Shown here: piece after piece, positions 51,260 through 62,981 of the stretch | Position numbering within the stretch: the stretch's first letter is position 1 | How the letters are laid out: each line of letters starts with the position of its first letter | From: Sphagnum magellanicum | Taxonomy: Eukaryota > Streptophyta > Sphagnopsida > Sphagnales > Sphagnaceae | Length of the DNA stretch: 64,000 nucleotides | Assembly: GCA_021904315.1 (NCBI GenBank) | Contig: CM038911.1 | Coordinates: forward strand, 14,171,390-14,235,389 | Direction: 5' to 3' | Translations under genes and position numbers: made by a program | The notes under the pieces: model-generated | What the model saw: only the letters and a program-made list of their open reading frames with translations | Databases searched by the model: none | Told to the model about the DNA's origin: nothing

Positions 51260-51625
51260 GTAGAAACCAGTGTAGTGTTGTGCAGTTATTTGAATTTTTA
51301 AACAACCACCAATTGAATCGGGCTTTGAGAAAAAAATCAGTGAAACCACTGATTCTGGTTCTTTCAAAAGCAAAATCAAAGAACCAGAGCTGGTTCTAGT
51401 TATTTCAAGAACTTTAAAGAGCCTGAGGTTTTTATGAAAGAACTCATGGTTTTATGGTCACATACATATCTGAATTTTTTCAACAAAATCAGGATTATGG
51501 TTATTTATCAGAACTGGTTACCTATTTGATTTCTTTTAGAACTGAGATTATGAGTCTTCAAAATCATCTTGATAACCATTAGGGTCAGTTCTTGATTCTA
51601 ACAATCACCCAACATTGGTAAAAAC
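51260..51625 (+). mobile_element. hAT-type MITE with 8-bp target duplication
   Basis: The element spans 51268-51617 (350 bp). The left end begins CAGTGTAGTGTTGTGCAGTT; the reverse-complemented right end begins CAATGTTGGGTGATTGTTAG. The flanks gtagaaac (51260-51267) and gtaaaaac (51618-51625) agree at 7 of 8 bases. The GAACC-rich interior relates it to the copies at 29.7 and 34.5 kb. It encodes no transposase. Confidence 0.75.
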
Positions 51626-53490
51626 CACAAAATTCTTTTAATAATCTCTTCTAAATATTGTAATTATCCCATGCCCGCACTAAATCAGGATCTTTGAGTC
51701 CAAATCTAAAAACATTTAGATTGAACATGGTCACTAAGAGGGCTGCCTAACTTAGAGCAGCTCCACCCATACCTGACATTTGAACTGATGTTCCAGGTTT
51801 ACTGATTTTTCAGGTTTCCTTATGCTTCTTGCTACTACTGGTGAGGGCTCTAGAACATAATTTGTGTCTTTCCCCCTTTGTGACCCACTTTGGGTTTTTG
51901 TGCTTCTAGGTTGGACTTGGGTTCTCTCTCTTTGTTCTTCTTTTCCCACTTTGCTAGATGCTTTGTTTAACAAAGGCATCACAAACATGCAGGCCTTGCC
52001 AATAGATAAGATGTTGTTCCAATCTGCTTACTGTGTCCACACTCTAAACACCAAAAATATCCGTTCCAATCTAAACAGTCTAAGCACTTTTGTCAGAGAA
52101 GCGGTTCATCTTATGTGAAACCAATTCTAACAATGTAAAACTTCCAAAAAGTGGATCCAATGCGATAGTCCAACAAAGCTCGCCGCAGTTTTCATCAAAT
52201 AACATTTGTAATATTCAAGATGGTTTCTCCAAACCCACTCATAAACATGAAAAATTACACTATATAACAAGTGAGACCATAAAAGGGGAGAGACAACTAA
52301 TAGTAAACTATCTCGACCAATCATTCAATTTGTCCAATCAAGAGCTTGTGTTAGACTATGTAGTGCCTTTTGCCAACCACACCATCGTGTGCACAAATGC
52401 TGGCTGAAAAGGCATATATATTACTGCCAGTGGGATGGCTCTTAAATGAGGTGAAGGTATCAGTATCAGTGTAGGTGCTGCTTCATTGTGGGGTAGTAAA
52501 GAGCCTAATGGTGGGGTCATCTGGAAATTGTGGGACCTAAGATCATGCCATCCTAGGCCCCACATTTTGGAAATTTCCAATGTTCTACTACTGGTCTCAA
52601 GACTTTTGAACATACTAGACTGGTCTTGGTATGGGGTTTTTCTTTTTCTTTTTCTTTTTCATACCTGGTAGGCAACTGGGATTGGGTTCTCTTTATAAAC
52701 TTTCATACCAGTCTAATACAAGAATTAGTTTCAAGGATGATTTTTGCCTGGTATAAGGCAGTTCTAAACCTGGTGTTGGTACTGGTATAAAGTGAATCTA
52801 TACCTGGTATTACCTCAGGTCCCATACCCAGGCTGGTATTGCCTCAGGCATACCCAGCTGGTGTGTTCTTCAATATCAGTACCCATACCAGTACTATGTA
52901 CCCAGTTATACCCTCTTTAATGGTATAACACTGGGAATTTGCATTATCACAAATGCTCCTAAATACCTTACCCTAAGGTCAGTTTCATCAGTAAAAAATC
53001 CTCAAAATAAAGAAATGAAATTTTGTGAAAATATGAAGTTGACATGTTGAAAATTATCATAATTATCGTAGGCTACACTCTGAATAATTTCACTACTCAT
53101 ATCACAATAGTATTAGTAGATGGTGGAAAACTACATAATTTCAAATTTTTTAAAAGGAATTCATTTTTTGAAAAATAATGATTATTCATTTTGTCAATGT
53201 GGAAACTGACCCTAGGCCATGGTAGTAGGTGTGAGATTTGTTCTCTTTTTTGAAGTGTGATATTCAAAGCCAGAAATTTCTTGGAGTGCTTTAGAACAAA
53301 GGAACCAGCATGCCCACCCAATAGCCACCTAGATGGCAAAAATCAGGCTTCCTTTCTCTCTATCATCATCATTGATTCCTATGACTATGTATCCAGGGCT
53401 CGTATATAGTATATAACATTGGAAACCTAGCCACCAATTGTGTTCAATTGAGATTAATCAGCCCATTTTCCCCACTTTTTGGTCTCAACT
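51626..53490. other. Unassigned, compositionally mixed DNA
   Basis: Less AT-rich than its surroundings, with two overlapping plus-strand open frames of 84 and 105 codons (51864-52118 and 52090-52407) that match nothing I know. A (CTTTTT)n run lies at about 52637-52660. From 52660 to 52930 the words CTGGTAT, ATACCAG and CCTGGTA recur on both strands without a fixed period. It could be remains of a mobile element. Confidence 0.4.
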
Positions 53491-53498
53491 CGTAGGGT

Positions 53499-53554
53499 CT
53501 TAGAGTAGGTTTAGGTTTTCCCTACTCTAAACCTACTCCTAAACCTACTCTAAG
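53499..53554. repeat. Perfect 17-bp inverted repeat
   Basis: CTTAGAGTAGGTTTAGG at 53499-53515 is followed, after a 22-base spacer, by its exact reverse complement at 53538-53554. The spacer itself contains ctactctaaacctact, so alternative pairings and a small direct repeat coexist. Confidence 0.9.
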
Positions 53555-55192
53555 TGCATATGCCTTTGACGAATTTAATTTCATAGGTTTGGTTTTACAG
53601 CCTTTTATCCAATTGTTTTGCAATTAATTTCACAGTAAAATTATTGGTCACATATTTTGTGGATCTGGGTTTACAGTTCCAATGTATTAATTTTTATGTA
53701 GGCCAAGAACCTTTGACAATTGCTATCCAATTAGGAGCCCTACCCAAGAGAGCTACTTAAGAATTATCAAAATTTCCAGTTTTAGGCTTTGATACCTGCT
53801 ACAACAAAAAAAACATCTTTTCTTGAAGAAGGTCCCCTTTCTTCCTCCTTTGCATTTTACTTACCCAAAATTCTTGATACTTTTGTAGAAAGAGGGTTAG
53901 ATCAGCTACATGAAATCTCTGTATTCACATCTGCAACCTGGAATGCTTATCTAGTGGAATAGCAAACCTGTAAACTTCATCACAGTTTATATGAGCTCAA
54001 AAGTTAGCAGCCTCTCCAAATAGTGTTAAATTGTTAATGTTTTTTACTGTATTTAGGATACCAGCCAAAGAGTAAATCTTGATCAAAATCAAATACAATG
54101 TTGAATCCATTTATTCAAAAGCTTTGGGTTGTCCACCTCAATCAATAACTTGTTGGAATCAGATCAAGAAAAAACAATTGTGCTACTAGTTTGCACCCAA
54201 ACCTCATAGATTTGCCTCTACTATCAAATGTAGATATGTCCTTATCTACATATCAAAATAGGTGTTTGTTTTGTTTCATTGCCAAGCCTGAATCCTCCCA
54301 AACCATGGGCCTCTTGTTGTACCTTTGGTAATTAATACAAGAAACCCCTTGACAAGCAATGTGCATGTTGGTCATTTCACAACTTTTGAACCATCAATAG
54401 AGAAAAACATATTGAATTTACAGGGATTTCATCATTGGAAATCAATGAAAATTTACCTTTAAATGGTGTTTTGTCACTAGAAATCAATTGTTTGCAACCA
54501 CACCTTAATACTTGGGGTAATTTGACACTCAAGTTCATAACTGGGGGCAATAAAGGGTCACATTCACACTTGCTTCATACTTTGACCAATAACACTCAAG
54601 TCATTTCAACCAATCAATGTCTCGTCCTCATATTGGCCTTGATGTGTGGTCTTTCACATCACGTGGGGAACTTCATGAAGAATGTTTTTTTCCTTAAAAA
54701 CCCACAAACCATGGGGCCCCCTCCCTGCAAGGTTTAATATACTTAGGCCAATGAGTACACATAAAAATACAAGGTTATATATGTATACATACATACATAC
54801 ATACATACATACATACATACCTTTTCTTCTTCACATATACCAGCTAGAGTGTACAGTAGGCATGCAACAAAATGCCCATAGAAAAATTAGTTGTTTAGGT
54901 GTAGAGATGCTCACTGAAGCAACCAGTGTAGAAGTATTGAAGAAGCTTCTTGTACATGAAAGGAACACCATTGCTCAATGTGTGTAACTTAACTACAATG
55001 ACAAATCCTGAGGGTTAAAACTGCTGCACTTATTAGGTAGTCTGTGATGAAACATATTTGAATTACAAAGAACCAAAATTGGAATGCTCCAATCAAAGCA
55101 GATCAAATTAATTGCCCAAGTTATGCACATCCAGAAACCTGCTGAATGTCTGCAGGAATATGCTCAGATCTCATGATTGATAGGGGCTTATA

Positions 55193-55228
<36 letters not shown>

Positions 55229-56060
55229 AGGTTCCTGGAGAATTTGGTTTAGATGAGAATTGGGTACACCAAATCTGACTCATGGTTCACAAACCAATAA
55301 ATCAGTTGGAGGAAAATATAATTATTCATCCTGGAACAGTATTTTGTGCCAACAACTTCAGCCTCTAACTTGCTTTAAGTGAACAATTTGTAAGTAAGCA
55401 CATATCTCAATGAACTGACAAAAACATTGTCAACTAACAACAGCAGGTCCAGGTACACTCCAGTCTCTACTGTTATACAAAACTCAAAGTCCAAAGTCCA
55501 AACCAATGTTGTGTATATATATTTTAGGACTTACACTCCATGTTAGTGTAAATGACATAATGGAATTTATTGGCCTTGCCTAGATATTGTGTTTCGATTC
55601 ATTCTAGAGTATAGTAACTTAAGGGATTTTGGCCCCTAGGTAGTAGGTCTATTTTTATATGAGAATTTTTGAAAGATTATGTTTTGGCTCATGTTGAAAC
55701 TTGAGAATTAGTTATAGAGTTATGATATCTTGAAGGATTTTGGTTTCTTTTAGAGGATTTTTTTGAAGATTATAATTTTGCATAACGAAATATTTGAATT
55801 TCCATACTTCTTCTTTTCCCTTAAGATACTTTCTAATGTAAATGGCAAGGCCACAATGTGACACACCCCTTGCTTACACTTTGGGCTCTGTGTATAAGTT
55901 CCACCTACATTTGTGCAAATGTATAAGACAAGATGTGTAAGTGTAAAAATGTGTAGATTTATATCATGCCATGTAAAATTACGTAAGTGTAAAACAAATA
56001 TACTTAAATGTTTTACACTCCAATGCAAAAGCATACAACTTCTATTTGCGGGCCAAGAAG
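53555..56060. other. Intergenic DNA with two microsatellites
   Basis: No gene is recognised. A (CATA)n run lies at about 54786-54822 and a (GA)n run at about 55197-55226. The stretch 55900-56020 is rich in GTGTAAA/TTTACAC words like the flank of the 30.3-kb repeat. Confidence 0.6.
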
Positions 56061-56073
56061 TTCAGGGTTGTGA

Positions 56074-56430
56074 TGCCCAAGCTTTCAAGATTTGTTTTAG
56101 TGATGAACAAGGTTAGGAATGGAAATTTGACTCAAACACTAATGTGCGACAACATGTAGTTAAGAATGTGCACCCAAGATATTCTCAATAGCATCACAAT
56201 TTGTCCCATATCCTTTGTCCAAAAATATGGCGTTTGTATAATATAAAGATGTGTTCAAGGAAAGCCCTTTTCACAATATTGTGTTGATAGTAAAAACTTC
56301 TAGTTGGGGAATATTAAAAATAATGTAATTTTTTGTGAAGGTTCAAACAAAATCACCCATTGCAAGAACAACATTGAGCTTTGAGATGCACCCATATCTA
56401 ATTAATATGAATTGTATAGAGGTACATGAT
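56074..56430. repeat. Dispersed repeat, copy 2 (partner at 30.35-30.72 kb)
   Basis: This matches 30345-30715 in the same orientation across about 360 bp with many small differences. It ends in ctaattaatatgaattg, as its partner ends in ctaattaatatgaaatg. No coding content. Confidence 0.6.
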
Positions 56431-57242
56431 ATATACATATTACTTATATGTTCCAAAACAATTACTCAGGGCTATCTATCTCTGAAGCAAGGTAGTTTGT
56501 TTTGTTTTGTCACACTAAGATTCCCAAACCATGGCGCTTCATGCCCCAATCTTGTTATCTTCCCAAAAGCACTTTTGATGAGTAGGGTTGCATCAACTTG
56601 GTTTGAGACTGTTTGGAGCTATTGATTATTGAACCGTTTACTCAACAAAAATTGAATAAAATTAAAACTGAAAACTGTGTTGCAATTCAGGGGCATGCTT
56701 GATGTTATTGGAAAGCCCTCAGTGAGTCAGATTTAATAGAGTTTATTTCACAATTTTCAGAGTTAAGGTGTGAAATATATTGATTATTTAATATATTTTG
56801 TTGCTGAAAATTCAAACAAATTGCAAAAATTGGGTTTGGAAGGAAAAAATCAGTTGAACCCTCAATGTGTTTACACTTGGGCAAATGACACAGGCATGAA
56901 AAGTAAATTTTGACTTTCATTTTATACATGGTCTTTCCTAGATCTTATTTTCCTTGGAATTCAACTTTTCCAAATCCCAGAAGAGTTTGACATAAAATTA
57001 AATATATTCAAAAAGTTTGAATAAAAAATTTCTTCTTGTGTACCTTGTGCTAATAGAGCACAAGGTAACCTAGGGCCCAGTTAACCTTGTTGAACTTATT
57101 TCATGTGTTTTTATTCCTTTTTGGCACAAATGAAAGAATTCATTGCGATGAGAGAAAACAAAAACAACCCACAAGAGGTGTGCAGACAACCCTGAACCGA
57201 TCCAATCACCTACAAGGACTATCATAGCACCACCAAACAAAT

Positions 57243-58112
57243 CTACCCACCCTGGAACAAATTACATGGTTTCTGCCCCCACACCTTATCAAAGGTCTCC
57301 AAATGACCTTGTTCCGCATAAGGGAACTTCTGACCCAAGCTAATACATCTCTCCCAAGCAGCCCTACTACATTCCCATAGACTACTCCAGATTAAACTAT
57401 GAACCTTCTTCTGAATGTGCCACCAACCTCTCATTATTAGAGATGGCATCCTTCATTTCCACTTGATTACCCACAAGGCTATGCCCCTAAGCAACAACCA
57501 CAATGCCACCACTTTGTGCAACCTTAGATTGGTTCCTTGGCAGCAAAAATGTCGTGCTTCCATTGCATTGAGACGACTTGTAGTTTTGGGTAGGACCCAT
57601 AAAGCAGATAGTTGAAAATTTTGTTGGTGAACTTCCATGCTGTTTGAACATACCTACAATACCAGAATCTAAGCGGTTCGCATCTCTGCAGATCAAGCGC
57701 CCTTGGTTAATTGTGCTATCAGCCTTTGCCCTCCATGCTCTTTGAGCATACCTACAATCCCAGAATCTATGTGGTTTGCATCTCTGCACATCAAGCGCCC
57801 CTGGTTAATTGTGCTATCAGCCTTGGGCCTCGAAACATTTACCTCAATAGCTTTGTTCCAGACAACCCATTTCTTCTTCCCTATATACAGCTTAGCCTTG
57901 GCTTCTCTCAATAATTTCCTGGCCATAGTTGATGTGTAGGATAACAGGTCTTGGACCCTCATTTCGAAGCATATAGCCCTGGATCCACCTCCATGTTCCC
58001 TACCTGACCAACAGAACATAGCAAATTGGGTTTTCCTTGGCCCTTTCACAATATTTACAACTTTGACTTGGACCACCTTACTTGTGGGTGAATCCACTAA
58101 TGAATGGCTCAC
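57243..58112 (-). pseudogene. LINE-like reverse-transcriptase tail remnant
   Basis: Fragments on the minus strand resemble the C-terminal end of plant non-LTR retrotransposon proteins: CKPHRFWDCRYAQRAWRA (near 57760), which looks like the Cys/His zinc-binding stretch, then KIFNYLLYG-type sequence, then LLRGIALWVIKWK (near 57460) and VHSLIWSSLWECSRAAWERC (near 57380). Upstream, FAMFCWSGRE-like and GKKKWVVWNKA sequence lies at 57850-58030. Several frames are used and stops intervene, so it is dead. Identification rests on family pattern alone. Confidence 0.5.
57641..57830. repeat. 98-bp tandem duplication inside the LINE-like remnant
   Basis: Two adjacent copies with period 98 share catacctacaat, agaatct, gcatctctgca, atcaagcgccc and ggttaattgtgctatcagcc. 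They differ at only a few positions, so the duplication is younger than the general decay around it. Confidence 0.8.
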
Positions 58113-58971
58113 TTGGATTTGTTTTATTTCATATGAAAACTATTTTATATTGTTACACAAGCAATGTCATCTCCTAGCATTGGTTAAGTGGGGATGATGT
58201 GATGGGTACTGAATCAATAAACCTCATATCAAGAAGAGCTCAAGTAGAGACCCCAATAATATGGAGTTGTGAAAAAAATAATTTGAAAATTGAGTAAAAC
58301 AACTTACGAACTTATGAGAATATGACTCAATTTTGATCATTCAAAAGTCCCTAGTTAAAATTTGGCTACGAATTTTGAAGGAAGACTTTCACATAAACAT
58401 ACATTATTTCATGTCGCACCACATATTGAGTTAGTTTATAGAATTTGGAATGAAAATCAAAGTGAACTTTTCAATTTTTTACCATTCGAAACAATCAACT
58501 TAGCTGTATTTTTGGACCTTAAAAGTCCATTGCAAAAAGTGGGCATAATAATGTCAAAAAATAATTACACATGTTTTCATAATCAAGTTATTACTTTTTT
58601 TAAAAGTCCCAATTGGCAAATTTAAAAATATATGTTTTGTTAAAAGATGGGTATTGCAAAGACCAAAATGTGTCACTAAAATGAGCCTTTCAACTATGCA
58701 TTCACTTTTACATAATTGAAACTAGTTCTTTGTAAGGTTCTTAAAGTTGAGATGCAAGCAAAAATTCTAACTAGCAATCCTATTCAAAACACCTCCACAT
58801 CTTGTTGCATCTCAAACCGAAGGAAGGAGATGTTTGAAATACTATTGAAAGGAACAAGTTATTGATTCATAGATTCCCACTCATTCATTTACTAAGCAAA
58901 CTTTGTCATAATATCGTAACATTTCCCCCCACCTCTCTTCTAATTTAATAGCAACCCTTGTGTATGCCACC

Positions 58972-59596
58972 TAGGTGAAAGCACACTATGGTGGCTAAAA
59001 AATGTTATTACAAATGTTATTTTTCAAAATTGTGCAATTTTCAACTTCCACTAGGTCAATATTAGAAGAGGTTTTGATAAATTATACTTTAAATAAGATA
59101 GTTCAATTGCTAAATAATATAATTGTAAAAGGAACCTACATTTTTTTATTAATATTAAGTGATTAAAATATATATTTGTCAAAAAATAGATGTAATTATC
59201 ATAATATACTACAAAATGAAAATATAATTTATAAATGATTCAAATAATTACAAAACTTGATTAAGCATTTAGTTATATATTAAATATGAATTGATTATAC
59301 CATTTCAATTACTATTGAAAATTTTGACTTGTATGATTTCACAAAAAACATCTAGTCAAATGTTTCATTCAAATGAACATAAATAAGTTTTTAAAAAACA
59401 TTTTGCTGGAAATTATTTTCATTTGAAAGATAAAAAGAATTATGTTGGAGGCCTTTGCATCAAAATTCATTTTATATGTTTATCAAAATGCTAGATGAAG
59501 TCAAAGAAAACATGCCCCCAAAATAATACAAAATGTACCCAAAAAGGAGTACAATTTCTTGCTTAAAGTGGCCCCCCCATAATGTGTTTTCACCTA
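58972..59596. mobile_element. TIR element (MITE-like), GGTGAAAGC family, with TA flanks
   Basis: The element spans 58974-59594 (621 bp). The left end reads GGTGAAAGCACACTATGGTG; the reverse-complemented right end reads GGTGAAAACACATTATGGGG. TA lies directly outside both ends (58972-58973 and 59595-59596). The interior is AT-rich and encodes no protein. The ends match those at 62982-63783 closely and at 8340-9270 in the outermost bases. Confidence 0.75.
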
Positions 59597-60835
59597 CTTC
59601 TTTTTTAAGATAGCCCATTTGCTCCTCCTTCCATCCTTTACGGCAAATCTTCGCTCCTTAATAACCCATGTATTTGCAATCATATCCCACCCATATGCAA
59701 AAAAAATTACAACTTTTATTTTGAAAATCTTTCCTTAAATGACTACCTTATATTTTTCCACTAAAAACTAGCTCCTAGTATTTATTTCTGAAACATCATT
59801 GGACTTTTCCTTCCACCTCCTTTACCTATATGATGTTCTTCTAACTTAATTCCATATGGAGGACCTAGGTGCCCTTTTGTTTTCATGTCGTAAACACCAT
59901 TTGAAATTAAACAACCATTTACCAACGTGGGCAAGTTGATATTTCCTAAGTTGGTACTTAAGGAAACCTTGCAAGTTTGATTTTCCAAGTTCTAATCATG
60001 AATAACCCATTTAGTGAAGAGAACTTCAATTGCCTAAATTGGTTCTATTAACCCTAAGCCTTTTGACATTAATTCCACACCATTCAACAATCTTAGTTGT
60101 GGGATGACCTAGCCCACAAATAATTTGTTGGCCATCATTTAATTTTGTTCATGTTTTTATAAATTTCCATTCATATATTGACAAAATACCACAATGTTGA
60201 TAGCAAAATGTTATGCACCACGATTGCCATGTTGACAAATGATAGTTTGGTTAAAGACCAATATTTAAGCTTGTGTTGGATATTCTTCAACAAAAAAATA
60301 TTAGCACAAACAAAGTCCATGGATAAAGTAAAAGGTGTTCCTAATATACTAAAAGAAATCCTTTTTTTCCAAATTATTTATTCAACACGAGCTCAACTAT
60401 AATTATAGTTGAAAATGACCCTTCCAATTGCAAATTTGTTTTTGCAATTGTTTTCCAACTACTAACCAAAATAATAGAGAAGTACAAGTTGAAATTGACA
60501 ATTGTAATTAAAAATGATAGCCATGTGTCACCACCACAACAATAGCCACTTTTGACCATTTTGTTGGAGATGACATCCACCATTACAGTCGAAGGTGTTC
60601 TCGACTATAACCTCCCATTGGATGAACTGCATCTATTAACAAATCATGACATCATCAAAAGTTGAGTTGAAATCTCAATTGTATTCCATCTAGGCCATTG
60701 AGTTCTAATTTCAACTATATTACAACTAGGCTAGGCAAAGATTCAAACCAATAATTTGTTGACACATGGCCCACATAAGGCTACATATCACTTAGGCTAG
60801 GTTTATACTTAGATTCAACCCAAACCTAACACTAT
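59597..60835. other. AT-rich intergenic DNA without recognisable gene
   Basis: I see no gene or clear repeat on either strand. Short frames at 59782-59988, 60178-60402 and 60374-60583 carry no known motif. Confidence 0.5.
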
Positions 60836-60839
60836 GAAA

Positions 60840-61150
60840 AAACATGGCTTTTAAAGAGACCAACTTGACTAAAATGTCCACATTGACCAAAAGGTATGTA
60901 TGTCCACTTTGATTAAAGGTTTGGGGCATGAAAAACACATGTTACATTTCACCAAAACATTTGACTAAAGTGACCTTTTTGACCAAGTGTCAAGCCAAAG
61001 ATTTAGTCAAAATGGACAAATGTCCATCAACATGGCCATGGTTTAGTCGAATTGGCCATATTGAATGGATAGGGTTTAGTCAAATTAACCATCCTAATTT
61101 TACCCTTACTCAAATTGACCATTATGATATGACATTTAATCAAATGAACC
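60840..61150. repeat. Degenerate TTGACCA/TAGTCAAA repeat
   Basis: Irregular repetition of gaccaaaatgtcc, tagtcaaattgacca and related words on both strands, without a fixed period. A second block of the same kind lies at 62150-62300, so these blocks flank the first CCTA/TAGG-rich block. Confidence 0.6.
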
Positions 61151-61159
61151 ATACTCATT

Positions 61160-62060
61160 TGATGATCTAGCCTAGTTGTTAAACCTAGACTACCTACCTA
61201 ACCTAACATAATAGTAGGTTAGGCTAGGCCTAGACTACCTATCTAACCTAGCATAACTAATAGGCTAGTAGGTTATTTGTTAAATAATAAACTAATTAAT
61301 AGTTTAGCTAGGTAGCTTAACCTAAACCTATCTACTAGATTACCTAGGACGCAACCTAAGATTATTAAGTAGCCTATAACTAGGTAGTGTAAGCCTTTTT
61401 AGTAGGTATCCTAGGTGACCTAGGTTTATTAGTTAAACCTATTAACATGTATGTAGCCTACTAGCCTAAGCCTATTATAGGTATGTAACTTAGGCCTACT
61501 AGGTAAATAACATAGGCCACCTAGGCCTAATAGGTAAGTAACCTATCCTACTAGCTAGGTAAATAGCTTAGGCCACCTAGGCCTATTAAGTATAAAGTAA
61601 TTTAACCTAGGCTATTGAAATCTACTTGGTAACTACATACATAGTGTAGGCCACTTAAGCTTACAAGGTAAGTAGCTTAACATGATTTAAATCTCCTTTT
61701 GGGGTGGTGGTGCAATGGTTAAGGACTTGACTCTTCAATGTGGAGGTGAGGAGTTCAAGTCTCCACACTTGCAACCTAGGCTACCTTGACTACTTAGGTG
61801 ACCTAATTACATAACCTAGGTTACAAAGCCTACTAGACCACCTAGCCTAAACTACTTGGCTTAGTGTAAGGGGCTTGGAATAGGCTAAGTGGTTGGTCTA
61901 GCTTAGGTGGCTAAACTAGGTGCCCTCGCCTAGGCTTAGGACATAAGGTTTGTAGGTACATAAATAAATTATTTTTTGCATTAATTATTAGGTTTATTAA
62001 TTAAGTAAGTAGGTAGGTTAGGGTAAAGTAGGGTAGGTAGGATAATTAATTAACTAATTA
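61160..62060. repeat. CCTA/TAGG-rich low-complexity block
   Basis: About 900 bp dominated by CCTAGG, TAGGTA, CTACCTA and GGCCTA words on both strands, with no fixed period. It is interrupted at 61690-61770 by a tRNA-like segment. Confidence 0.75.
61701..61768 (+). other. tRNA-like segment (tRNA pseudogene or SINE head)
   Basis: TGGTGCAATGGTTAAGG fits an A box of the tRNA-Leu/Ser kind. About 35 bases later GGAG-TTCAAGT-CTCC (61750-61764) forms a perfect 4-bp T stem with a 7-base loop and a degenerate B box. The D and anticodon stems and the acceptor pairing are poor, so it is unlikely to be a working tRNA. It may be the promoter head of a SINE; no A-rich tail is obvious. Confidence 0.45.
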
Positions 62061-62149
62061 ATATTTTCAGATTAATTTTAAATAAAATAATTTACATAAT
62101 ATATATATTTCTAGTTGCTACCTAAATTACATTATTGTCACAGTGGTTC

Positions 62150-62300
62150 AGTAAAAAAAACCTAGTCAAAAAGACTAACCAAAAAGACCTAGTCAAAATG
62201 GCCAGGTCCAAATTGACTTGTCCAAAATGGCACTTTGGTCAAGTTGGACATGGGGGCAAAAAAACCATATGGGGGGCTTTTTGACCAAAATTCATGGTTA
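62150..62300. repeat. Degenerate TTGACCA/TAGTCAAA repeat, second block
   Basis: Words such as cctagtcaaaa, gacttgtccaaaatgg and ggtcaagttgg repeat irregularly, as in 60840-61150. Confidence 0.55.
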
Positions 62301-62579
62301 AAAAAATCAGGATATCTTGTAGTGTAGGTTGGCTTGAAACTAAGCTAGGCTTAAATTTAGGCCACCTAGGCTAAGCCTAGGCCAAGTGTCACCTAATTAA
62401 TTAATAAAATCTTATTTCATTTTAGGTTTAACCTTTAAGGTCAAATTTTTGTGATTAGTTCATCCCAAATGGTTGTTCCAATTTAAAGTTTTTTGTGTTT
62501 TTTCAACATTTTCAATGCATCTTTTTATATAGTTTAAAAACTTGTCATGGAAAATAAACAATATGGGATAAACATTTTA

Positions 62580-62981
62580 ATTACAACCTAGTTGCACTTT
62601 AAGTTAACCTAATTACAACTTAACTAGTTGTAACCTAGTTATGACCTACTTGCAGTTTAGTCACAACTATTTACTAACAACTACCTAATTACTTATTTAC
62701 ATAATTAATACCTAACTACCTACATAACCTAACCTACTACCAATTGATTCTTATTATTTAATTAAATTAACCTACTAACTAATGTAGCATATGTGGCACC
62801 TAGGTTGGGCTAAAGCTAAACAAGGTGGCACCTAGGTTTAAACTACCTAATACTTATCTAATACATAAAATATGTAACCTAGAAATTTAATAATTAGTAG
62901 TAGTTAAAAAATACTTCTTAAATATTAAGTAGGACATATCTATTAGGTAATAGCTAGTAGGTGCCTAGAAATAGGTATTAA
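62580..62981. repeat. CCTA/TAGG/ACCTA-rich low-complexity block
   Basis: Irregular ctacctaa, aacctagt and ttaggtaa words. The block is cut by the TIR element starting at 62982 and resumes at about 63784-63925, so the element appears to have inserted into it. Confidence 0.6.

Noticed and set aside
51864..52407. Two overlapping open frames in a less AT-rich segment, considered as a small gene
   Set aside because: No start context, splice structure or motif supports it, and both are short; left as unassigned.
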